Notes: generated by a model not told the origin, from the letters alone. Numbered from the stretch's first letter, positions 39,891 to 50,089 are shown. The stretch: 64,000 nt of DNA from Prochlorococcus sp. AG-355-I20 (GCA_003280895.1 QCDM01000002.1:103346-167345); one strand, 5' to 3'. Numbers and translations: made by a program.

Positions 39891-40913
39891 ATGATTTCAA
39901 ATTTAACCAGTAAAAATACAACGAAAAATACTAATTCTTCCAAAACATTTAATTGGCAAAAAGAGATTAAAAATTACGTAGATCCGCCAAGTTTTTGGAA
40001 TCCAACATTAGGTTTATTTTTTGGTGGATATTTTCTTGCTTTTCTAAGCATATGGCAATGGTATAGAGGTGTTTGGCCTCTACCTTTACTGGTAGCCACC
40101 GCGTTTTTAGCTTTACATATTGAAGGTACTGTTATTCATGATGCTTGTCATAAAGCTGCTCATCCAGTTCCTTGGATAAACCAAGCAATGGGTCATGGCT
40201 CAGCAATTTTATTAGGGTTTAGCTTCCCAGTATTTACAAGAGTTCATTTACAACATCATATTCACGTAAATCACCCCAAAAATGATCCAGATCATATTGT
40301 CAGTACTTTTGGTCCGATTTGGCTAATTGCTCCAAGATTTTTTTATCATGAGCTGTTTTTCTTTCAAAGAAAACTTTGGCGAAAGTATGAACTACTACAA
40401 TGGGGAATAGAAAGATCCATTTTTATAACAATTATCTTGGCAGGTTTGAAATTCGACTTTATGAATTTAATTTATAATTTATGGTTCGGTCCAGCATTAA
40501 TGGTAGGAGTCACTTTAGGAATATTTTTTGATTATTTGCCCCATAGACCATTTCGATCAAGAAATAAATGGATAAATTCTCGAGTTTATCCAAGCAAATT
40601 TATGAATCTATTAATAATGGGACAAAACTACCATCTCATTCATCATCTTTGGCCTTCGATTCCTTGGTTTGAATACAAAATAGCTTATGAAAAAACTAAG
40701 CCTTTATTGGATAAAAAAGGGTCCCCTCAAAGAGTTGGGATATTTGAAAGTAAAGAAGACATTTTTAACTTTATTTATGATTTATTAATAGGTGTAAGGA
40801 GTCATAGCAAAAAGAGGGGGAAAATAAGAAAAATCATAAATTTATATCCAGGTCTTAAAATAAAAAAATTTTTATTAAAGATAGTCAACAAAACATTTAT
40901 TGGAAGCAACTAA
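39891..40913 (+). CDS. crtR: Beta-carotene hydroxylase, CrtR type
   Basis: A 340-residue membrane di-iron enzyme of the fatty-acid-desaturase superfamily that hydroxylates beta-carotene toward zeaxanthin. Histidine boxes: HDACHKAAH, HLQHHIHVNH, and HLIHHLWPSIPW. Hydrophobic spans lie between them. Zeaxanthin is a major photoprotective pigment in Prochlorococcus. Confidence 0.93.
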   Translation: MISNLTSKNTTKNTNSSKTFNWQKEIKNYVDPPSFWNPTLGLFFGGYFLAFLSIWQWYRGVWPLPLLVATAFLALHIEGTVIHDACHKAAHPVPWINQAMGHGSAILLGFSFPVFTRVHLQHHIHVNHPKNDPDHIVSTFGPIWLIAPRFFYHELFFFQRKLWRKYELLQWGIERSIFITIILAGLKFDFMNLIYNLWFGPALMVGVTLGIFFDYLPHRPFRSRNKWINSRVYPSKFMNLLIMGQNYHLIHHLWPSIPWFEYKIAYEKTKPLLDKKGSPQRVGIFESKEDIFNFIYDLLIGVRSHSKKRGKIRKIINLYPGLKIKKFLLKIVNKTFIGSN

Positions 40914-40918
40914 TTTAG

Positions 40919-41212
40919 TCATTCATTAATAATTTTAGGTACTTTAAAATATTTTTCTTCTCTCGATGGACCCAATTCTAAAATTTCTTCATTGCAATCG
41001 GAATTTTTCTTTTCGTCTTTTCTAAATACATTGACAACCTCTATAGCTCTAGTTGTACAGGGGATATTATCTGTATCAATTTTTTCAAGTTGTCTTATAT
41101 AATCCAATATCTTTTCTAATTGTTCTGCATGGTTATTAATTTCATTCTCATTAAGTTCTAATCTCGCTAATTGAGCAACTTTTTCAACTTCCTCTTTAGT
41201 TATTTTTGTCAT
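40919..41212 (-). CDS. gatC: Aspartyl/glutamyl-tRNA amidotransferase subunit C
   Basis: A 97-residue GatC from the ATG at 41212 (TKITKEEVEKVAQLARLELN matches the family N-terminus). An in-frame ATG 45 bases upstream is less likely. GatC stabilises GatA in the amidation of Glu-tRNA(Gln) or Asp-tRNA(Asn). gatA/gatB are not nearby. Confidence 0.88.
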   Translation of the reverse strand: MTKITKEEVEKVAQLARLELNENEINNHAEQLEKILDYIRQLEKIDTDNIPCTTRAIEVVNVFRKDEKKNSDCNEEILELGPSREEKYFKVPKIINE

Positions 41213-41384
41213 ACCTTTAATATCTTTCTTAATTAAATAATAGTTTATTAAATACAACTTATTTACATATCCTTTGAATTTCTAATAATTAAAAAAAATA
41301 ATCACATCTTTTTGAAAATCAATATCAATTAATAGCCTTAATTATTATTCTCAGCTAAATATGTTATTAGATAGATATTGAAAA

Positions 41385-41969
41385 ATAGAAGAAGAATTAT
41401 TTCCAAAAAAGTTTTTTTATCGGCACTCTAAACTTGTTGCTCCTGATTTAATAGGCTGTCACCTCATAAAAAAAAATAATGAGATAGATCAAGTTAAAGG
41501 GGTTATTGTTGAAACTGAAGCTTATTCACAGGAAGAAGAGGCCTGTCATGGCTACCGCAAAATGACTGAATCAAACAAATCATTATTTGGCAAACCTGGC
41601 ACATTTTATATTTACAAATCTTATGGCATTCATCATTGTTTAAACATAGTTACTGATAAAGAAAATTTTGCGAGTGGTGTTTTAATAAGATCAGTTTTTA
41701 TCTCCAATAAGAATGAAAGATTAGCTTCTGGACCTGGCCTAGTAACTAGAACATTCAGTGTAGACATTTCATTTAACTCACTTGAAGTTCTTAAAAACAA
41801 ATCTTTATGGATTTCTCCACGAGATTCCACTCTAGAAGAAAAAGATCTTATTCAAACTACGAGAATTGGCATATCAAAGGCAAAAAATATAAAATGGCGT
41901 TGGTATCTCAAAAATAGTAGGAGTGTAAGTAAAAGATTAAAAGGTGACAGAACACCTAAATTACAATAA
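41385..41969 (+). CDS. mpg: DNA-3-methyladenine glycosylase (AAG/MPG type), anomalous start
   Basis: The protein reads EEELFPKKFFYRHSKLVAPD from 41388, then VIVETEAYSQEEEACHGYR (catalytic Glu, His), and KSYGIHHCLNI, the full AAG-family order. No ATG, GTG or TTG lies in frame ahead of this conserved N-terminus: the codon just before it is ATA (41385-41387), and an in-frame TGA (41379-41381) separates it from an ATG at 41361. A normal start (ATG 41562) would lose about 60 conserved residues including the catalytic Glu. Start therefore assigned at ATA, tentatively. The gene may be translated from a rare start or be inactive. Confidence 0.7.
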   Translation: MEEELFPKKFFYRHSKLVAPDLIGCHLIKKNNEIDQVKGVIVETEAYSQEEEACHGYRKMTESNKSLFGKPGTFYIYKSYGIHHCLNIVTDKENFASGVLIRSVFISNKNERLASGPGLVTRTFSVDISFNSLEVLKNKSLWISPRDSTLEEKDLIQTTRIGISKAKNIKWRWYLKNSRSVSKRLKGDRTPKLQ

Positions 41970-41990
41970 TCATTTATCTTTTTAAGCGTA

Positions 41991-43007
41991 ATGCAAATTT
42001 GGCCTCATAAACATATCCACACACTAGCTAATTTTTCAATTAAAGATTATGAGTCAGTATTTGAATTAGCTAATAGATTTGATGCACTAAAGAATGCAGG
42101 AACAAAAAAGATACCGGCCTTACAAGGGACTTTGGTAACGTCTTTATTTTTTGAAGCTAGTACAAGAACAAAAAATAGTTTTGAGCTTGCAGCAAAAAGA
42201 CTTTCTGCTGATGTCCAAACGTTTGCGCCATCCTCCAGCTCTTTAACAAAAGGCGAAACAATAATTGATACTGCCATAACTTATTCTGCTATGGGGGCGG
42301 ACACATTAGTTATCAGACATTCATCAAGTTACATAACCTTTGAGATAGCAAAAAAACTTGATGCAATTAATTCCAAGACTTCGGTTCTTAATGCGGGAGA
42401 TGGATTACATAGTCACCCAAGCCAAGGATTGCTTGACATCTATACATTAATAAAATTCTTTTCCCAAAAAAAACTGAATCCAGAGGTTTTAAATTCCAAA
42501 AGAATCTTAATAATTGGAGACGTTAGTCATTCAAGGGTTGCCAGGTCAAATCTTTGGGCTTTGAGTGCATTCGGCGCAGATATAATCTTATGTGGTCCTA
42601 AGGCATTAATACCTGATGAATTTATCAATTTTTTAAAAACCCCTGCTCCAAATCAAACAGAAGATCCTGTTAAATCAAGAGGTTCCATAACAATTTCTAG
42701 ATCATTGGAAGAATCAATAAAAATTGCAGATGCGATTATTGTTTTAAGACTCCAGAAAGAGAGAATGAAGGAAAATTTACTAAGTAGCATTGATTCGTAT
42801 AGTTTGGATTATGGCTTAACCCCAGAGAAATTATCTATAAATAATAAAGAAATTCCAATTCTGCATCCTGGTCCAATTAACAGAGATATTGAAATCAGTA
42901 GCAAAGTGGTAGATCGATATCCTAATTGCTTAATTAATAATCAAGTTGCAAATGGTATCCCTATAAGAATGGCTTTACTTTATCTATTACAAAAACATAA
43001 AAAGTAA
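41991..43007 (+). CDS. pyrB: Aspartate carbamoyltransferase catalytic chain
   Basis: A 338-residue enzyme making carbamoyl-aspartate in pyrimidine synthesis. The carbamoyl phosphate motif [25 protein letters not shown], and [10 protein letters not shown] are clear. No pyrI regulatory chain is adjacent. It starts 21 bases after mpg on the same strand. Confidence 0.96.
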   Translation: MQIWPHKHIHTLANFSIKDYESVFELANRFDALKNAGTKKIPALQGTLVTSLFFEASTRTKNSFELAAKRLSADVQTFAPSSSSLTKGETIIDTAITYSAMGADTLVIRHSSSYITFEIAKKLDAINSKTSVLNAGDGLHSHPSQGLLDIYTLIKFFSQKKLNPEVLNSKRILIIGDVSHSRVARSNLWALSAFGADIILCGPKALIPDEFINFLKTPAPNQTEDPVKSRGSITISRSLEESIKIADAIIVLRLQKERMKENLLSSIDSYSLDYGLTPEKLSINNKEIPILHPGPINRDIEISSKVVDRYPNCLINNQVANGIPIRMALLYLLQKHKK

Positions 43008-43009
43008 AT

Positions 43010-43351
43010 TTATAGCAACTTAAGACTTTCAGTAAAGAAACCATAAAATAATCCCAATCTTAAAGAATCTAATAAAAGTACTAAAAATTTCTTTTTCCTC
43101 TCAAATCTAAAATTTCTTCTTAGAACTATTAAAAACTCAATAAAAACTACTGATAAAAAAGCGGCTACAGGATCCATGAGTTCCACAACAGCACTTACCA
43201 TACCAAGAGAACTTCCAAAAAAGTAGCCGATTAGAAGTGTAATCAATGATATTGAATATCTTCGCCATGGATTATTAGCCCAAATACTTAATGTCTGAAT
43301 ATTTTCAACTATTTTTAGTTGAAATTTTGTCTTTTGAGGTTTTAGAACCAT
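43010..43351 (-). CDS. DUF565 (Ycf20-like) membrane protein
   Basis: A 113-residue protein with two or three hydrophobic spans. NNPWRRYSISLITLLIGYFFG and the C-terminal LLDSLRLGLFYGFFTESLKL match the Ycf20/DUF565 family of cyanobacteria and plastids, linked in algae to non-photochemical quenching. It lies 11 bases after the small acidic-helical gene upstream. Confidence 0.78.
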   Translation of the reverse strand: MVLKPQKTKFQLKIVENIQTLSIWANNPWRRYSISLITLLIGYFFGSSLGMVSAVVELMDPVAAFLSVVFIEFLIVLRRNFRFERKKKFLVLLLDSLRLGLFYGFFTESLKLL

Positions 43352-43362
43352 TTTGCATTAAA

Positions 43363-43563
43363 TTAAGCCGCTTCAGAGTTTGATTGAATTTTAGTATTTC
43401 CTTCTATTAATTCAAGTAATGCTTCTAACTGAGCCATTAATCCTCTTAATTCGCCTGGTTCAGGGAAAAGGTCATCTTCTTTTATTCCTAAATGCATTTC
43501 TCTAAGCTCTTCTCTTAAATATCGTATGTGACTAATGACTTGTTCTTTTTTGGTTTGCGACAT
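43363..43563 (-). CDS. Small helical protein, unknown function
   Basis: A 66-residue soluble protein, mainly helical by composition (HIRYLREELREMH, then GLMAQLEALLELIEGN). It starts with ATG and is followed by the Ycf20-like gene at 11 bases. No known domain was recognised; the pattern of spaced leucines suggests a helical hairpin or partner-binding role. Confidence 0.65.
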   Translation of the reverse strand: MSQTKKEQVISHIRYLREELREMHLGIKEDDLFPEPGELRGLMAQLEALLELIEGNTKIQSNSEAA

Positions 43564-43781
43564 GATATGAATTCATTTCAGTTATCTTAAAAAAGAATAT
43601 TTTTTAAAAGGAGAGATTACATATTTATGATTGAGAATGAAGATAAATGACCTAACAACAATTTGAAAAGATTATGAAAATTGAAAATTATCATATCTTT
43701 GAAAATATGTACTTAATTCTTTTATCAATTTTAAATCATTACTTGAGGCATTATTATTAAAGTATATTGACTTTACTCAAT

Positions 43782-44003
43782 ATGAAATTCATTTCTGAAA
43801 ATAAAATATGTGAGGAACTAGTAAATTCTTTTGATGAAGAGATGACCCATGAGCTCGCTAAAAGACTAGAGGAAGACAATTATAATACACCATTTGATGG
43901 TTTAAAAGACTGGCACTTACTGCGAGCTCTTGCAATAAATAGACCTGAATTAACAACTAATTATACCCATCTCCTCGATCAGGAACCTTTCGATGAAAAC
44001 TAA
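43782..44003 (+). CDS. DUF2555 family cyanobacterial protein
   Basis: About 73 residues from the ATG at 43782; a TTG five codons earlier (43767) is an alternative. The core (ELAKRLEEDNYNTPFDGLKDWHLLRALA) matches DUF2555, found in nearly all cyanobacteria with no known function. The 3' end overlaps coaBC by 11 bases, suggesting coupled translation. Confidence 0.75.
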   Translation: MKFISENKICEELVNSFDEEMTHELAKRLEEDNYNTPFDGLKDWHLLRALAINRPELTTNYTHLLDQEPFDEN

Positions 44004-45249
44004 AAGTAAGGACTCCAAAATAAAGGTTCTTTTATTAATTACTGGGAGTATTGCAGCTGTAAGAATTCCATTATTAGTTAGCCAATTAGCGAAAGAAAAA
44101 TATGAAATAAGATGCGTTTTATCAAAAAATGCGGAAAAATTAATAAAGCCGCTTTCTCTTTCTATTTTAAGTAGGAACGCATGCATTTTAGAAAATGATC
44201 AATGGTCTGATAGTCAATCAACACCTCTTCACATAGAACTAATTAATTGGGCTGATATTTTAATCATCGCCCCTTTAACAGCGACAACATTAGCAAAATG
44301 GGTCACTGGAAATGCAGATGGATTAATCCCAAGCATCTTAATAGCAAATATAAAGCCAATTATTGTTGCACCAGCAATGAATACACAAATGTGGCTAAAT
44401 AAAGCTGTCCAAAAAAATTATGAGAATTTGCAGAATTACGGAAATGTTTTGTCTTTGCAACCAAGTGAAGGCCTCTTAGCATGTGATGCTATTGGCATCG
44501 GCAAGATACCTCCAAATGATCTCATCCAATTAGCCCTTGAATTTATAGCTTCACACAAACAAAAAAAATATCGAAAAGATTTACTTAATAAAGAAATTTT
44601 AATAACTGGAGGGTGTACCTCAGAGAAAATTGACGCGGCAAGACACATTACTAACAAAAGTTCTGGAGCCATGGGCCTACTTCTATCTCAAGTAGCGAGG
44701 TTCAGAGGAGCAAAAGTAAAATATGTTCATGGACCTCTGAAAATCGATAAGAATCTCACTGATGGAATAAAAAGATATGAAATTGAAACTAGTGTTGATT
44801 TAATAAGGGCACTTAATAATGAAATATCAAATTGCGATTATTTTTTCATGAATGCAGCAGTATCTGATTTTAAGATAACCTCAGATACTTCAGCTAAAAT
44901 TCCAAAAAATCAAATTAATGCTCATATGAATCAAAACTTTGCGCTAGTCCCAGATATTTTAAAAACAATTAGTAAATCAAAAAAAGATAACCAAGTTTTT
45001 GTAGGCTTTTGTGCTTTTACAGGATCTATCGAAGAAGCACGAATATCAATTAAAGAAAAAATTATCCAAAAGGGTTGTGATTTTCTATTTGCAAATCCAA
45101 TTGATCTTGAAGGCCAAGGATTCGGCTTTTTGGCACAAAATGAAGGTTGGCTGTTCGATACAAACAATATGGAACACTACATTAACAAAACATCAAAAAT
45201 TGATTTAGCAAATAAATTAATAACCCAAATTATTTCATTAAAAAAATAA
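43993..45249 (+). CDS. coaBC: Bifunctional phosphopantothenoylcysteine synthetase/decarboxylase
   Basis: A 418-residue enzyme of coenzyme A synthesis. The N-terminal flavoprotein CoaC part holds the His block PLHIELINWADILIIAPLTA and PAMNTQMW; the C-terminal CoaB part holds ITGGCTSEKIDAARHITNKSSG. Overlaps the DUF2555 gene by 11 bases. Confidence 0.93.
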   Translation: MKTKSKDSKIKVLLLITGSIAAVRIPLLVSQLAKEKYEIRCVLSKNAEKLIKPLSLSILSRNACILENDQWSDSQSTPLHIELINWADILIIAPLTATTLAKWVTGNADGLIPSILIANIKPIIVAPAMNTQMWLNKAVQKNYENLQNYGNVLSLQPSEGLLACDAIGIGKIPPNDLIQLALEFIASHKQKKYRKDLLNKEILITGGCTSEKIDAARHITNKSSGAMGLLLSQVARFRGAKVKYVHGPLKIDKNLTDGIKRYEIETSVDLIRALNNEISNCDYFFMNAAVSDFKITSDTSAKIPKNQINAHMNQNFALVPDILKTISKSKKDNQVFVGFCAFTGSIEEARISIKEKIIQKGCDFLFANPIDLEGQGFGFLAQNEGWLFDTNNMEHYINKTSKIDLANKLITQIISLKK

Positions 45250-45466
45250 ATAAAATTTCTTTATTTTGTATTTTTTTGTAATCTTAATCATTAAAAATAA
45301 TGTAATAGCTTAAAATAATTCAAGTTTTTTAAAATCTAAAAAGCTACGGGTTGTTTCGAGGATTTAAAAGTCCTATCTTTTGTGGTCCTTTCCCTTGTAA
45401 TATCCGTACTGAACTATTTAGATGACCTTTAATCTATCGTCACAGAACCTTACTGCAACTTTAATT

Positions 45467-46261
45467 ATGAGAATTCGTTCTTTCTTAGCTTTTGTTATTT
45501 CAATCTGTATAACTTTTGCTTTCGTACCTGTTAAAACATTTGCTTTTTCTGAAAGAGGAAATGCACAATTCACAGATGTTGTTAATACCGGAAAAGCTAA
45601 TGATTGCCCTACATTAGACACATCTCTTGTCGGATCAATATCTCTAGGGAATGGAGATAGCCTTAGAGGAATATGCATGCATCCAACAGAAGTTTATGTA
45701 AAAGTGCCAGGGACAAAACGAAAAGCTGCAGAATTTGTTTCTACAAAAATTATTAGTCCTAGAAATAACACCACAGTTACAGAAGTTTATGGAGATATAG
45801 ATTCAGGCACTTTCACTGAAAAGGGTGGTATTGATTTCCAACTTATTACTGTATTAACACCTGGTGGTTTAGAGGTGCCATTTGCATTCTCAGCAAAAGA
45901 TCTTACAGCTAATTTACCTTCATCTATTGAGCCAGGCACTGAGGTCAGTGGTTCAACATTTACACCTAACTACAGGACTGGTGATTTTCTAGATCCTAAG
46001 GCAAGAGCTAAGAATACTGGTGTTGAATATGCTCAAGGTTTAGTTGCATTAGGAGGAGATGACGAAGAACTTGCAAAAGAAAATATTAAAGTTGATGTAA
46101 ACGGTACTGGCGTTATTACTCTTTCAATCAAGAACGTAGATTCTGACACTGACGAATTTGCTGGTACTTTTGAAGCTATCCAACCCTCAGATACAGATAT
46201 GGGTTCAAAGGATCCACTTGATGTAAAAATAATTGGGGAGCTTTACGGAAGAAAGGCATAA
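45467..46261 (+). CDS. psbO: Photosystem II manganese-stabilising protein
   Basis: About 264 residues from the ATG at 45467, giving an export signal (RIRSFLAFVISICITFAF) before the mature SERGNAQFTDVV. An ATG at 45422 extends the frame by 15 residues with no signal-like sequence. CPTLDTS and GICMHPTEVYVK carry the disulfide cysteines of the extrinsic lumenal PsbO. It stabilises the Mn4Ca cluster. A strong terminator follows. Confidence 0.95.
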   Translation: MRIRSFLAFVISICITFAFVPVKTFAFSERGNAQFTDVVNTGKANDCPTLDTSLVGSISLGNGDSLRGICMHPTEVYVKVPGTKRKAAEFVSTKIISPRNNTTVTEVYGDIDSGTFTEKGGIDFQLITVLTPGGLEVPFAFSAKDLTANLPSSIEPGTEVSGSTFTPNYRTGDFLDPKARAKNTGVEYAQGLVALGGDDEELAKENIKVDVNGTGVITLSIKNVDSDTDEFAGTFEAIQPSDTDMGSKDPLDVKIIGELYGRKA

Positions 46262-46273
46262 ATCCTAGTTGAG

Positions 46274-46305
46274 AGAAAAAGGGGGTTAAACCCCTCTTTT
46301 TTTTT
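46274..46305 (+). terminator. Terminator downstream of psbO
   Basis: A GC-rich hairpin, AGGGG-GTTAAA-CCCCT (roughly 46280-46295), followed by CT and nine T residues. It begins about 15 bases past the psbO stop. Confidence 0.9.
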
Positions 46306-46333
46306 CAAAATTTTTCTTTATCAATTTTAAAAA

Positions 46334-47509
46334 ATGGAATTACAACAAAAAAATAAAAAAAATACTAATGGACTAATACCGCCTTATGGAGGGGAACTAA
46401 AAAATTTAATCATTAAAGATAAAAACCTTAAAAATAATCTCATCTCTAAAGCTACTTATGAGTTTGAATGCAGCGAGAGAAATGCATGTGATGTAGAACT
46501 TTTAATGGTTGGAGCTTTTTCCCCATTGGAGGGTTTTATGGATGAAAATAACTACAATTCAGTAATTAAAAATAATAGAGATACAAACGGGTTGCTTTTT
46601 GGCTTGCCTATTGTATTTGATTCAAATAATGCAAAAGTAAAAAGTGGAGAGACAATATTGCTTACTTATAAAAAACAAAAAATAGCAGTTTTAGAAGTTA
46701 TCTCTAAATGGGAGCCTGATAAATCCTTAGAAGCTAAACTTTGTTATGGTACTGATTCTTTAGATCATCCTGCTGTTAAGATGATCTTTAATGAGAGAGG
46801 TAGATTTTATATAGGAGGAAGAGTTCATGGTTTAGAACTACCAATTAGAGAATTCCCCTGCAAAACTCCAGAAGAAGTTAGATCTACACTGCCATCAAAT
46901 CATGATGTAGTTGCATTTCAATGCAGAAATCCAATTCATAGAGCACATTATGAATTATTTACTAATGCCTTACTCTCAGATAATGTCTCCTCTAACTCAG
47001 TTGTTTTAGTTCATCCAACTTGTGGGCCCACTCAACAAGATGATATTCCAGGGAAAGTTAGATATTTAACGTACAAAGAATTAGAAGAGGAAATATCTGA
47101 TGAAAGAATAAAATGGGCTTTTTTACCTTATTCGATGCATATGGCAGGGCCAAGAGAAGCTCTGCAACATATGATAATCAGGAGAAATTATGGCTGCACC
47201 CATTTTATTATCGGTAGAGATATGGCTGGCTGTAAGTCATCATCAACTGGTGAAGATTTTTATGGCCCATATGACGCCCAGAATTTTGCGAATAAATGTT
47301 CTGAAGAATTAATGATGAAGACTGTTCCTTCAAAAAACTTAGTTTATACCAAGGAAAAAGGATATATTACAGCTGAAGAAGCTAAAGAATTTAATTATGA
47401 AATTATGAAACTTAGTGGAACTGAATTTAGAAAGAAATTAAGGAATGGCGAACCAATCCCTGAATGGTTTGCATTCAAAAGTGTAGTAGATGTTCTAAGA
47501 CGCTCTTAA
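46334..47509 (+). CDS. sat: ATP sulfurylase
   Basis: A 391-residue enzyme activating sulfate to APS. FQCRNPIHRAHYEL contains the HxxH motif, and IIGRDMAGCKSSSTGEDF the second ATP block. The monofunctional length shows no APS kinase domain. It lies between psbO and ftsH on the same strand. Confidence 0.95.
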   Translation: MELQQKNKKNTNGLIPPYGGELKNLIIKDKNLKNNLISKATYEFECSERNACDVELLMVGAFSPLEGFMDENNYNSVIKNNRDTNGLLFGLPIVFDSNNAKVKSGETILLTYKKQKIAVLEVISKWEPDKSLEAKLCYGTDSLDHPAVKMIFNERGRFYIGGRVHGLELPIREFPCKTPEEVRSTLPSNHDVVAFQCRNPIHRAHYELFTNALLSDNVSSNSVVLVHPTCGPTQQDDIPGKVRYLTYKELEEEISDERIKWAFLPYSMHMAGPREALQHMIIRRNYGCTHFIIGRDMAGCKSSSTGEDFYGPYDAQNFANKCSEELMMKTVPSKNLVYTKEKGYITAEEAKEFNYEIMKLSGTEFRKKLRNGEPIPEWFAFKSVVDVLRRS

Positions 47510-47555
47510 TAATGCTTTATTATTAGTATCATATAAATACTAAAGATTATTTATC

Positions 47556-49409
47556 GTGAACAAACGCTGGAGAAACGTAGGACTTTATGTCCTAGCAGTT
47601 ATAACTGTAATTTTCATTGGTACTTCTGTATTTGATAAACCTAGTACAGAAAATTCTACAAAGACTTTAAGATATAGTGATTTTATAGAGGCAGTTCAAG
47701 ATAAAGAAATTAGTAGAGTACTAATATCTCCAGACAATGCGACAGCTCAAGTTGTTGAAAATGATGGAAGTAGATCAGAGGTCAATTTAGCCCCAGACAA
47801 AGATTTATTAAAAATCCTAACGGAAAATAATGTAGACATTGCTGTAACCCCCACCAAATTAGCTAATCCATGGCAACAAGCTTTAAGCAGCTTGATATTC
47901 CCAGTACTTTTGATTGGAGGCCTATTTTTTCTTTTCAGAAGATCCCAAAGTGGGAATGCTGGAGGTGGTAATCCTGCCATGAGTTTTGGCAAAAGCAAAG
48001 CCAGGTTACAAATGGAACCATCTACACAAGTAACTTTTTCTGATGTTGCTGGTGTTGAAGGTGCAAAATTAGAACTCACAGAAGTTGTAGATTTTCTTAA
48101 AAGCCCTGATAGATTTACTGCAGTCGGAGCAAAAATCCCAAAAGGGGTTCTTCTTGTTGGCCCTCCAGGTACAGGAAAAACTTTATTAGCAAAAGCAGTA
48201 GCTGGGGAAGCAGGTGTACCTTTTTTCTCAATATCCGGTTCAGAATTTGTAGAGATGTTTGTAGGAGTTGGAGCTAGCAGAGTTAGAGATCTTTTTGAAC
48301 AAGCTAAAAAGAACGCTCCCTGTATTGTTTTTATTGACGAAATAGATGCAGTTGGAAGACAAAGGGGTGCTGGTATGGGCGGAGGGAATGATGAAAGAGA
48401 ACAAACATTAAATCAACTCCTAACCGAAATGGATGGTTTCGAAGGAAATTCAGGAATAATAATAGTTGCTGCTACCAACAGACCTGATGTCTTAGACTCT
48501 GCTTTGATGCGCCCCGGAAGATTTGATAGACAGGTAACAGTAGATAGACCAGATTACGCTGGTAGATTACAGATATTAAATGTTCATGCGAAAGATAAAA
48601 CTCTTTCAAAAGACGTTGATTTAGATAAAGTTGCTAGGAGAACCCCAGGATTTACTGGTGCAGATTTAGCTAATCTTTTAAATGAAGCAGCAATACTAGC
48701 AGCTAGAAAAGATTTAGATAAAGTAAGTAATGATGAAGTCGGTGATGCCATCGAAAGGGTTATGGCTGGTCCAGAAAAGAAAGATAGAGTCATTAGTGAT
48801 AAGAAAAAAGAATTAGTCGCTTACCACGAAGCTGGTCATGCTCTAGTAGGAGCATTAATGCCTGATTATGATCCTGTAGCAAAAGTTTCAATAATCCCTA
48901 GAGGTCAAGCTGGAGGTTTAACTTTCTTTACTCCAAGTGAAGAAAGAATGGAATCTGGTCTTTACTCTCGTTCTTATCTTCAGAATCAAATGGCTGTAGC
49001 TCTGGGTGGAAGAGTTGCTGAAGAGATAGTCTATGGGGAAGAAGAAGTAACAACTGGCGCTTCAAATGATTTACAGCAAGTCGCGAATGTAGCAAGACAA
49101 ATGATCACTAAATTTGGTATGAGCGACAAAATAGGTCCAGTCGCCCTAGGTCAATCTCAAGGTGGAATGTTCCTCGGCAGAGATATGAGTTCCACTAGAG
49201 ACTTCTCTGAAGATACAGCCGCAACAATTGATGTAGAGGTTTCAGAACTTGTTGATGTTGCCTATAAGAGAGCTACAAAAGTTCTATCAGATAATAGAAA
49301 TGTTCTTGACGAAATGGCTCAAATGCTTATTGAAAGAGAAACTATAGACACTGAAGATATCCAAGACTTGCTTAACCGATCAGAAGTTAAAGTAGCGAAT
49401 TACATCTAG
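47556..49409 (+). CDS. ftsH: ATP-dependent zinc metalloprotease FtsH
   Basis: A 617-residue membrane AAA protease. GTG start; two spans (about 8-24 and 112-128) flank a lumenal/periplasmic domain. Walker A GPPGTGKT (202-209), Walker B IVFIDEID (257-264), and the zinc motif HEAGH (424-428) are intact. Cyanobacterial FtsH complexes degrade photodamaged D1; the gene is within 3.5 kb of psbA. Which paralogue this is cannot be told from the window. Confidence 0.96.
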   Translation: MNKRWRNVGLYVLAVITVIFIGTSVFDKPSTENSTKTLRYSDFIEAVQDKEISRVLISPDNATAQVVENDGSRSEVNLAPDKDLLKILTENNVDIAVTPTKLANPWQQALSSLIFPVLLIGGLFFLFRRSQSGNAGGGNPAMSFGKSKARLQMEPSTQVTFSDVAGVEGAKLELTEVVDFLKSPDRFTAVGAKIPKGVLLVGPPGTGKTLLAKAVAGEAGVPFFSISGSEFVEMFVGVGASRVRDLFEQAKKNAPCIVFIDEIDAVGRQRGAGMGGGNDEREQTLNQLLTEMDGFEGNSGIIIVAATNRPDVLDSALMRPGRFDRQVTVDRPDYAGRLQILNVHAKDKTLSKDVDLDKVARRTPGFTGADLANLLNEAAILAARKDLDKVSNDEVGDAIERVMAGPEKKDRVISDKKKELVAYHEAGHALVGALMPDYDPVAKVSIIPRGQAGGLTFFTPSEERMESGLYSRSYLQNQMAVALGGRVAEEIVYGEEEVTTGASNDLQQVANVARQMITKFGMSDKIGPVALGQSQGGMFLGRDMSSTRDFSEDTAATIDVEVSELVDVAYKRATKVLSDNRNVLDEMAQMLIERETIDTEDIQDLLNRSEVKVANYI

Positions 49410-49428
49410 TTTTAAAAATAAATAATTA

Positions 49429-50055
49429 ATGAATATTAAAGAAGATTCTTTTTCTGATTTGCCGCTCAAAGAATCTTTTTTTTTACTTGTCAAACCGGAA
49501 GATAATATTTACTCAAATACTTCTATAAGAAATTCATTTTTTGAAGAATTAGGTATCTTAGTAAAATTAGGATTAAAGAATTTAGAAATAAGTTGGTCAA
49601 AAAACGAAAAGTGGTTAGATTTTGTATTCGAAATCAAACTCAAATTTCCAGGAATGAATATAGGATCTGCTTCAATAGTTAATAAACAATCAATAGAAGA
49701 TTCATTAAAAATTGGATTAAATTTTTCTATGATGAAATTTTGGGATAAAGATCTTTTCAATTATTCGAAGTCAAAAAATTATTTATTAATTCCCGGAATT
49801 AAAAATTTAAAAGATCTTGAGGAAGCAATAAATTTAAATTGCAACATTATCAAAATTTATCCAATAAAAAGTAAAGATAGTTCCATAGATATACTCAACT
49901 TTAAAAGTATTGATTTCATTGCTGCTGGAGGCCTATCAATCAATGATATAAAGACTTATAAATCTTTTGGATATAAAGCAATTGTGATTGGAGATAAAGG
50001 TATTATAAATAAAAAATTTGATCCAAAAATATGTGAATGGCTCAAAAATAATTAA
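49429..50055 (+). CDS. Divergent KHG/KDPG-aldolase-like protein
   Basis: A 208-residue TIM-barrel-like protein. The order of blocks fits the Entner-Doudoroff aldolase: LKNLEISWSK, then FPGMNIGSASIV, LLIPGIKNLKDLEEA, IIKIYP (Schiff-base Lys), and IAAGGLSINDI. The usual TLRT catalytic block and PxGG loops are much altered. It could be a KDPG/KHG aldolase or a relative with another substrate. It starts 19 bases after ftsH. Confidence 0.6.
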   Translation: MNIKEDSFSDLPLKESFFLLVKPEDNIYSNTSIRNSFFEELGILVKLGLKNLEISWSKNEKWLDFVFEIKLKFPGMNIGSASIVNKQSIEDSLKIGLNFSMMKFWDKDLFNYSKSKNYLLIPGIKNLKDLEEAINLNCNIIKIYPIKSKDSSIDILNFKSIDFIAAGGLSINDIKTYKSFGYKAIVIGDKGIINKKFDPKICEWLKNN

Positions 50056-50089
50056 ATAAAAGTTAAATATAATTTATTTAACAAAACTT

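Noticed and set aside
41378..41450. TTG at 41378 as mpg start with a frameshift in the A6/T7 tract
   Set aside because: That frame stops after 17 codons, and the correct frame already fits the family without any shift; a missing start is simpler.
45403..45415. GTA-N7-TAC sequence upstream of psbO
   Set aside because: The spacing is seven, not eight, and no -10 element follows at 22-23 bases, so it is not an NtcA box.
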